DNA of 64,000 bases from Gnetum montanum. Lineage: Eukaryota; Streptophyta; Gnetopsida; Gnetales; Gnetaceae. The stretch covers positions 462,815 through 526,814 of the forward strand of contig MNCI01037673.1 in the NCBI GenBank assembly GCA_015680685.1, given 5' to 3'. The position numbers and the translations under genes were made by a program. Below, one piece after another: positions 58,409 through 64,000 of the stretch. Positions within the stretch are counted from its first letter, which is position 1. Every line of letters starts with the position of its first letter. The notes under the pieces were generated by a model. It saw nothing but the letters and a program-made list of their open reading frames with translations, was not told the origin of the DNA and searched no databases.

Positions 58409-59320
58409 TGATGAGTAGCAAATAACCCTATGCTCAACCATACAAATCACTAAGTGTTCACACATGATCTAGTCAAATTCCATGGACTCCTCATCTTCTG
58501 GTATACCAGCCTCAAGAAAGTGAACTTGCCCTAACAGTCATTCATTGTCTTCCTAATTACACTCGTGATGTATGAAGGTATGGTTAAGTGTAATCGAAGC
58601 ATATTATTTTATGTTTTATGTTCTTAGAGCTTAAAATAGAGAAATGAAGTAATTTAATGGCAAATTTAATCTAACTAATTAATTAATCTATAACTAATCC
58701 TAACATAAGTATCTGATCCCACTTTCCGTACACATTCTAAACACATATAACACTACTATATTACTAAATGTTAAGCATTTCTAGGATTACTAAGCATCAT
58801 GTGCATGCTTGAAGTGGTCGTACTTATGTGCTTACTTAATTGCTATTTAACCTAGCTAGCTTAGTTTAGCCTAATTAGCTTAATTACTTGAAAACATTAA
58901 GTAAAATTGCATAAAACATTAAATGCATGAATAAAACATTTAATCTTTTCAAAGTGCTACAAGGTTTATCAAAAAGCTCATCTTTATTACCACACACACT
59001 GCCATGCTCAGGTACAACAATGCTCAAATAAAGATCTGTACACTCAATGGCTCCTGTTGTGTTCACTCAAGAAATATTCTAACTTTGCAGAAAAGAAACT
59101 ACAAGAGCTTTGCTACTCTATGACAAGACATATTGCCTCAACACTATGGGAGAGCATGTATTTATATGTACTACGTCAACAAGGCCACGTCAACAGGGCC
59201 TAATTAATGAGGCCTAGTCGATGGGGCCACATCAATGCATCAAATCATACATCAACAGGGCCTAGTTGATTGGGCCTAGTCGACGAGGCCCAGTCGATGT
59301 AGCCAATCTATGGTTCATCA
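58409..59320 (-). repeat. 5' LTR of element C (912 bp)
   Basis: The LTR runs from TGATGAACCATAG (59320) to CTACTCATCA (58409) on the minus strand. The U3 head has at least five degenerate copies of a 14-bp unit like CGACGAGGCCTAGT; then ATATAAATAC near 59160, AATAAAGATGAG near 58985, and a U5 with TTGGTAA-type words. Confidence 0.9.
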
Positions 59321-59653
59321 CATATACAGAAGACAGAGAACAAATGTCTATTGTGACTAGGCTAGAATAGCATTTCATTTCCCTTGCTTGTTAGTTAATA
59401 AAATTTCCATTCATTTCATTATGTTTCACTTTGGCACTTTACGAGCTAGTCAACATCAATTAATCATATATCTTATCATGAGTTAAACCATACACTTGCA
59501 CTTCGGTAACTGTGGCAAGAAGATAACAATCATAAACTCATTATCAACATGCTAGTATATGATATTGTTCCATCCATAGATTATGATCTAGTTGATTGCA
59601 TATGCTTGTAACTTGTATGGTTGGGTGTTGGAAACTCTCAATGTTCATCATAA
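59321..59653 (+). repeat. R-U5 fragment of an LTR, probably 3' LTR of element H
   Basis: TTAAACCATACACTTGC, GGCAAGAAGATAACAATC and GCTTGTAACTTGTATGGTTGGGTG followed by GTTCATCA reproduce the order of U5 words in the remnant at 19713-20262 and in the 3' LTR of A. The U3 part is missing, and element C lies immediately to the left. Confidence 0.6.
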
Positions 59654-60600
59654 GTCTATCAAAAAGGTTATTGCAACACTATTTTAGGAAACCTAAAAAA
59701 AGGAAAATAAAAACATTTGAGGAGAAATGATTAACATGATAGGAAAAAATTATAAATTAATAAGGATTTAGCTCTTTCGAGTGGAATAATAAGAAAGCTC
59801 ATGTAGCCAACCCTATGTTATTAAGATAATGCTAGGATGATGGAGGATGTCAAACCCTAAAAATAATGAATAATTATTAAGAGATTTCCAAGCACATTAG
59901 ATCATCAACATAAGAATTTAGAAAAAAAAGTCTAACAAGTATTGGATATGCTTTTTTAAAATTTCATAGCCAATCCTATAAAACCTTCTTACTCTAGACT
60001 AAGAAAAGGATTATGCCTTACCCTTATTCAAAAGCACCTACATGATTTTTCACTTCTTACTAAAGGATTTCTTGTAAAGAGAAAACTAAACTCCTTTCAA
60101 GGAAAAATAAATATAATAATAAAAAATAAGAAACATATTCGAGATAAAGTTAATAGCTTTTCAAACTTGAGTTCACAAATATAAAAAGAATTAATAATGC
60201 AAGAGATAAATTATAATGATCTTGACCTTTAATTACTTGAGAATGATCAAGATCCTTTGAAACATAAATATAAAATAATTTTTTATGTAGAAACTATTTG
60301 AAATAGACATCTTTAGTGAAATGCAAAGCATAAGTGAGTTTGTATTAGCCAAAAGGTTGAAATAGATTGATAACTTCATTTCAATAGAAAAGATAAATTT
60401 AGGTTAAACAACACATTCAATAATGAATGTATCATTTTGGTTTCATGTTTGATTTTTTAGGGAAACAAAGATAATAAAGATATATTAAAAATTTAAGAAA
60501 AAAGATTGCAATTGCAATTATGCATGACCACTATGAAGGCCTAGTATACAAAAATCAACATCATTCAATATTAGTAGTCATCTCATATTTAATTACAAAG
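59654..60600. other. A-rich region, nothing identified
   Basis: No domain, splice grammar or LTR ends are visible. The frames are closed at short intervals, and A-rich runs are common. It separates the presumed end of H from the LTR of element F. Confidence 0.5.
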
Positions 60601-60965
60601 TGATGAGAGTAGTTACTCTAGTGGTTACTATAGTAGTTATTCTAATTATTAGAGCAGTTACTCTAGCAGTTACTCTAGCAATTACTCTAATTATTAGAGT
60701 GGTTACTCTAGTGGTTACTCTAGTAGTTATTCTAATTATTAGAGTGGTTACTCTAGCAATTACTCTAGTTAATTATTAGACTATTAGAGTGATTACTCTA
60801 ATTATTAGAGTGGTTACTCTAGCAGTTATAATAATTATTAGAGTGGTTACTCTAGAAATTACTCTAGTAGTTATTCTAATTATTAGAGTGGTTACTCTAG
60901 TGGGTACTTTAGCAGTTATTCTAATTATTAAAGAAATTACTCTAATTATTAGAGTAGTTGCTCCC
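60601..60965 (+). repeat. 12-bp minisatellite with self-pairing units in the U3 of F
   Basis: About 30 degenerate 12-bp units, mostly ACTCTAGCAGTT, ACTCTAGTGGTT and ATTCTAATTATT, are arranged so that AGAGTGGTTACTCT (5-bp stem, 4-nt loop) recurs about ten times. The open frames at 60776-61001 are by-products of the period being a multiple of three. Confidence 0.9.
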
Positions 60966-60970
60966 AAGCC

Positions 60971-60978
60971 TATAAATA
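60971..60978 (+). promoter_or_regulatory. TATA box of element F LTR
   Basis: TATAAATA directly follows the minisatellite. The same octamer occupies the equivalent place in the LTR of A (18923-18930) and in the solo LTR (41737-41744). Confidence 0.75.
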
Positions 60979-61741
60979 CAATGCCTAGGCGCACAATTTA
61001 AAGGAAGTCTTTTAGTAGTCCGATAGCAAAACTCTTGTAGTATGTTTCAAAGTTAAAGTATTTTCCAAGTGCCCATAGCAGGAGGTCTAAGTGTGGACAG
61101 ATCTTTATTCGAGCATTATGTACCTAAGCACACCTTGTGTAAGGCAATAAAGATAAGCTCTTTAATTCATCCTTGCAGCACTTGAGATTTGTTTTCTTAC
61201 GCATTTCTTTTATTTTATTTTCTTATGCATTTATTTTATTGTATTTTATGTTATGCACTTTACATTTATGTTATTAGAATAGCAATTCATTTTGATCAAT
61301 TAAGAAAATCATTAAATTACACAAGCACGACCAATTCGAGCATGCGTGTAACGCTTGGTAACCCAGTAACAATTAGCGTTTGGTAATCCTAGCAGTGTTG
61401 CACTAATTTAGGATGTGTACAGCAAGTGGGAATGAATGCTCGTGTTAGGATTAGTTAGAACTTAGTTAATGAGTAGTTTAAATTAGTTTAGTCACTTAGT
61501 TACCTCTCTCCTTCCCTACCAACGCAGGACATAAAAACATAAAACCTATGAAAATCATATGCCTCAAACTTACTTAACCATACAATCATGACATATAGGT
61601 AACCTTTGGAAGAGAACAATCAACCAACCCATCCTTGTTCCACAAGGGCGCACAAGCACTTAGTCCTTGGATTTTGATCGGATCGTGCGTGAAATGCTTG
61701 TATTCGTATGGTTGAGTGTAGGGGTACCTTTTTGCTCATCA

Positions 61742-61761
61742 TTAGCGCCATTGCCAAGGAC
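61742..61761 (+). promoter_or_regulatory. Primer-binding site of element F
   Basis: TTAGCGCCATTGCCAAGGAC follows the LTR end at once and is the least decayed primer site of the family. It is close to the GGCGCCGTTGCCGGGGA type of Athila elements (tRNA-Asp, from memory of the lineage). Confidence 0.7.
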
Positions 61762-61877
61762 TTAGTTGTTTGTGCGCTAACTAGAACATAGAAAATCATT
61801 CACATCATTGGAACAAACCCTTAAGTTTGGTTGAGAAAATAATAAATAAGAATACATTGCACACTGAACAGACAAGT

Positions 61878-64000
61878 ATGTCTCCTTCCTTATACGAAAG
61901 TGCCTCACCGCCTAAGTCTAAAACAAGAAATAGTTGGTGGGGTAATACACATGACGTTGATCCACCAATACCTCACAAGTTCAAGTGGTATATATTCATC
62001 TTGATGAGTATATACCAAAATTCACCTTTATCCTCCATCAAGACGAACAACTGCATTGGCGAGACTTAGAAGGTAACATAGTGTTACCTCTCGATCGTTC
62101 AGTCTCGAGCATGCTTCTTCATGCTCTCACACAAATTGGCATGCTGCACTTACACGCAGAATACGTTGTGCAAGACCATGACTCGAGAGAATACCATCCC
62201 ACAAAGGCACAATGTCAAAGGGACTTACGAAAGTAGAGACATCACTTGCAACAAGAGAGACATCATAACTCTTTGAAGGGTAAGTGGTCCCAAGATGCCC
62301 CACATCTCTTAAGCGAAAATGAGGATGGTGAACCTACCTCAGGCATTCTCCCACATAATGATGTTCCTCCCCTTGACTTTGGTCAATGGGTTGTGTATCA
62401 GAACCTTCATTCCACTATTCATAACCTAGGTTCTGATACCCATGGGCACAAAGGTTCCAAAAAGGAGACACGAACTCATGATAAAGATGGACATTCTGAT
62501 TGCAATCACGATCAGGGCCGAGACTGTAGAAGAGAAGGTAGTAGACACCATCATGGTGATGGTTCTCCTTCTTCTTCACCTTCATCATCTCCTTCACCCT
62601 CTCCTTTAATATCCAAACATGGTCATAAAGAAAAAGACCATGGGGATAAAGGTAGGCAAAGTGGAATTCATAGACGAAACAGCTAGGAAAGGGGACGAGG
62701 GCACTCTAGAGAGTCATGACATAGAAGAAGGGAGAGTAGGGAACAACGTAGGCATCATAGACACCATGGACAAGACAATCATGATGAACCCCTAATCGCT
62801 ACTCAAAGTATGTTAGACATAACTGAGGTTGTCAAAATTCCAACAAGGCACCAGAAAGATAGTAGGATCAAGAGATTATGTATGAACAATATCCCATGAT
62901 TTGAAGGGGGATATAATGCTAATCCGTAGAATCATTTACAAGCATTCCATGATGCGTGTGCCTTACAAAACATAGAGTACGAATGGCAAAAACTTTAAGT
63001 TGTTCTTGCAAACACTAGTTAAAGAAGTGGAAAGCTGGTACTGGTCCTTAGAACTAGAATCTATTCATAGCTAGAGTACTATGTTAGAATTATTCAACAA
63101 TAAGTACCTACCGTACTCCCAAGTGTCCAGCCTACAAAAGCAAATCCAAGGCTAGAAACAAGGAGGACATGAACCCTTGGATGCTACCATGGGTTGATAC
63201 TATGCACTATTACATTGTTGTCCTAGCCATGGTTATCTGCAAAGGGATCAACTGTTCCATCTCGTAGATGGGCTTAGGCATGAAACAAGAAGAACCCTTG
63301 GGACTTATGCCTAAGGAAGACTATCCGAGCTTAGGTCCCATCAAATCCAAATACTATTGGAGCAATTTGCTAAGGAAGAAAGTGAGCTACGGAAGAGAGA
63401 AAGTGCAAAAGAGTATAACTAAGATCCTTCCCTCCAGAAGAGGGGAGTAAGATTTTGTGAGAATGAAGAAGAGTCACCACTTGAAGAGATTGTGAATAGG
63501 AAAACCTTGCCTATCCAAAAGATGACATTAGAATTTTCGGCAAACGTAGACCAAATGTGGGATTCCCTAGACAATAGATTTCAAACTATTCTTAAAATAG
63601 TAGAGTCTAGAGAGTAAGGTAGTGATCGCGAAAAAAGAAAAAAGAGAGAAGCTGAACATGCCTGTAGCAAGGGTAAGGGTAAATTTTCCATCATTGAATA
63701 GGTTGTGGAGTTGGAAACAAACAATGATAGTGGATGTAAGATATGTCAATATGACCATCCTAAGGGATGTTGCCTTATAATCTCACATATGCAAGAGTTT
63801 GGAATGTATGCACTCAACGCACAATTAAAAAAAAGGCAAACACCCAGAAGGTTACCTTACCCTCAAGATAACCCAAGACAGTTCCACCAACCCTTAACGT
63901 ATTATCCCAGTGGAACTCCACCACAATCGATTGAGCAATATCAATAGTGGAAATGCCCAAAATCATGGGGAATGCCACCACTAAGGCAATAGTATCCTTA
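61878..64000 (+). pseudogene. Gag of element F (runs off the window)
   Basis: An ATG at 61878 opens MSPSLYESASPPKSK. A one-base loss near 61988 shifts the frame before VYIHLDEYIPKFTFILHQ, which aligns with C gag. KGKWSQD and an acidic part follow, then a His/Asp/Ser-rich linker (62420-62690), NNIPxFEGGYNANP, FHDACALQNIEYEWQKL and a second frame change near 63010. The zinc knuckle CKICQYDHPKGCC (about 63737-63775, C-X2-C-X3-H-X4-C) keeps all four ligands, unlike B, C and H. A Pro/Gln-rich tail reaches the window edge. It is the youngest-looking gag here but still interrupted. Confidence 0.82.

Larger units (their letters stand above)
46475..59320 (-). mobile_element. Element C: nearly full-length Athila-like element (12.8 kb)
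   Basis: Reading the minus strand: 5' LTR (59320-58409), primer site, gag (from 58255), protease, RT, RNase H, integrase, a non-coding segment, the env-position ORF (50272-47560), a polypurine tract and a truncated 3' LTR (47176-46475). This is the only copy in the window with the full order, and it serves as the reference for A, B and H. It sits in the distal part of element H. Confidence 0.9.
26440..59653 (+). mobile_element. Element H: old Athila-like host element carrying four nested insertions
   Basis: The plus-strand parts, read across the insertions, follow one Athila-like order. Gag is at 26480-27388 and resumes at 37202. Protease is at about 38670-38900, a 3' non-coding part at 39541-41651 resumes at 42450, the env-position ORF is at 42860-43640 and 45505-46470, and an LTR fragment is at 59321-59653. 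The interruptions are element B, a solo LTR, a LINE and element C. Joined positions match the uninterrupted relatives F and A. RT-RNase H-integrase is absent. No 5' LTR of this family was found. Confidence 0.75.
60601..61741 (+). repeat. 5' LTR of element F (1141 bp)
   Basis: It runs from TGATGAGAGTAG to TTTGCTCATCA. The U3 head is a 365-bp hairpin minisatellite, followed by TATAAATA (60971-60978), a GCAGGAGGTC word, AATAAA (61146-61151) and a U5 with CGCTTGGTAACCCAGTA, GCGTTTGGTAATCC and GGATGTGTACAGCAAG. It is longer than the other LTRs because of the U3 array. The matching 3' LTR is outside the window. Confidence 0.9.

Noticed and set aside
60776-61001. ORFs of 70-72 codons (IRVVTLAVIII type) in the F LTR
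   Set aside because: They result from the 12-bp tandem repeat, whose length is a multiple of three; the translated repeats have no start context or domain.
1-64000. tRNA, rRNA or snoRNA genes
   Set aside because: No cloverleaf-type box A/box B pairs or rRNA cores were noticed; matches to tRNA 3' ends are retroelement primer sites only.

Overview
This is a plant nuclear window made almost entirely of layered, decayed retrotransposons. I see no intact host gene, rRNA, tRNA or CRISPR array. Ty3/gypsy elements of the Tat and Athila lineages, LINEs with a zf-RVT-type terminus, canonical GT-AG introns and heavy C-to-T / G-to-A decay indicate a seed plant with a large, methylated, repeat-rich genome. 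A gymnosperm would fit, but the taxon cannot be fixed from sequence reading alone.

Left part (1-14110): Tat-type material. A minus-strand, apparently multi-exon coding region that I do not recognise fills 1-1865. A degraded plus-strand Tat pol (RT, RNase H, a second archaeal-type RNase H, integrase) spans 4476-7965. It is followed by a 30-bp tandem array, a second minus-strand coding region with a 24-residue repeat, and an LTR-like block (9850-11510) full of short hairpin-forming motifs. A second LTR of the same family lies inverted at 12530-14110, followed on the minus strand by a gag start (12089 down to 11640).

Middle left (14115-26440): a 5'-truncated Athila-like element A (plus) ends in a 946-bp LTR (18767-19712) and abuts an older LTR remnant. 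Next come a copia-type LTR with a TGGTATCA primer site (minus), a chromovirus RT fragment, and a 5'-truncated LINE with 13-bp target-site duplications.

Right part (26440-59653): one old Athila-like element H (plus) serves as a landing pad. Its gag is interrupted by complete element B (27389-37201, minus). Its 3' non-coding part holds a young solo LTR (41652-42449) with perfect AAGGG duplications and a 266-base assembly gap inside it. The ORF in the position where Athila elements carry env is split by a LINE (about 43650-45450, minus), and its 3' end is interrupted by nearly full-length element C (46475-59320, minus). C has gag, protease, RT, RNase H, integrase and the downstream ORF; B and H both lack RT-RNase H-integrase. 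At 60601 a further copy, F (plus), begins with an 1141-bp LTR, a primer site and gag running off the window.

The A/B/C/F/solo-LTR family shares TGATGA...TCATCA LTR ends, a GGGGGTA polypurine tract where a 3' end is present, an AGCGCCATTGCC-type primer site where a 5' end is present, a TATA box and an AATAAA signal. The head of U3 differs between copies and is built from different self-complementary short repeats. Reading frames throughout are broken mainly by stops explained by CAG to TAG, CGA to TGA and TGG to TAG/TGA changes, so most coding entries are pseudogenes.
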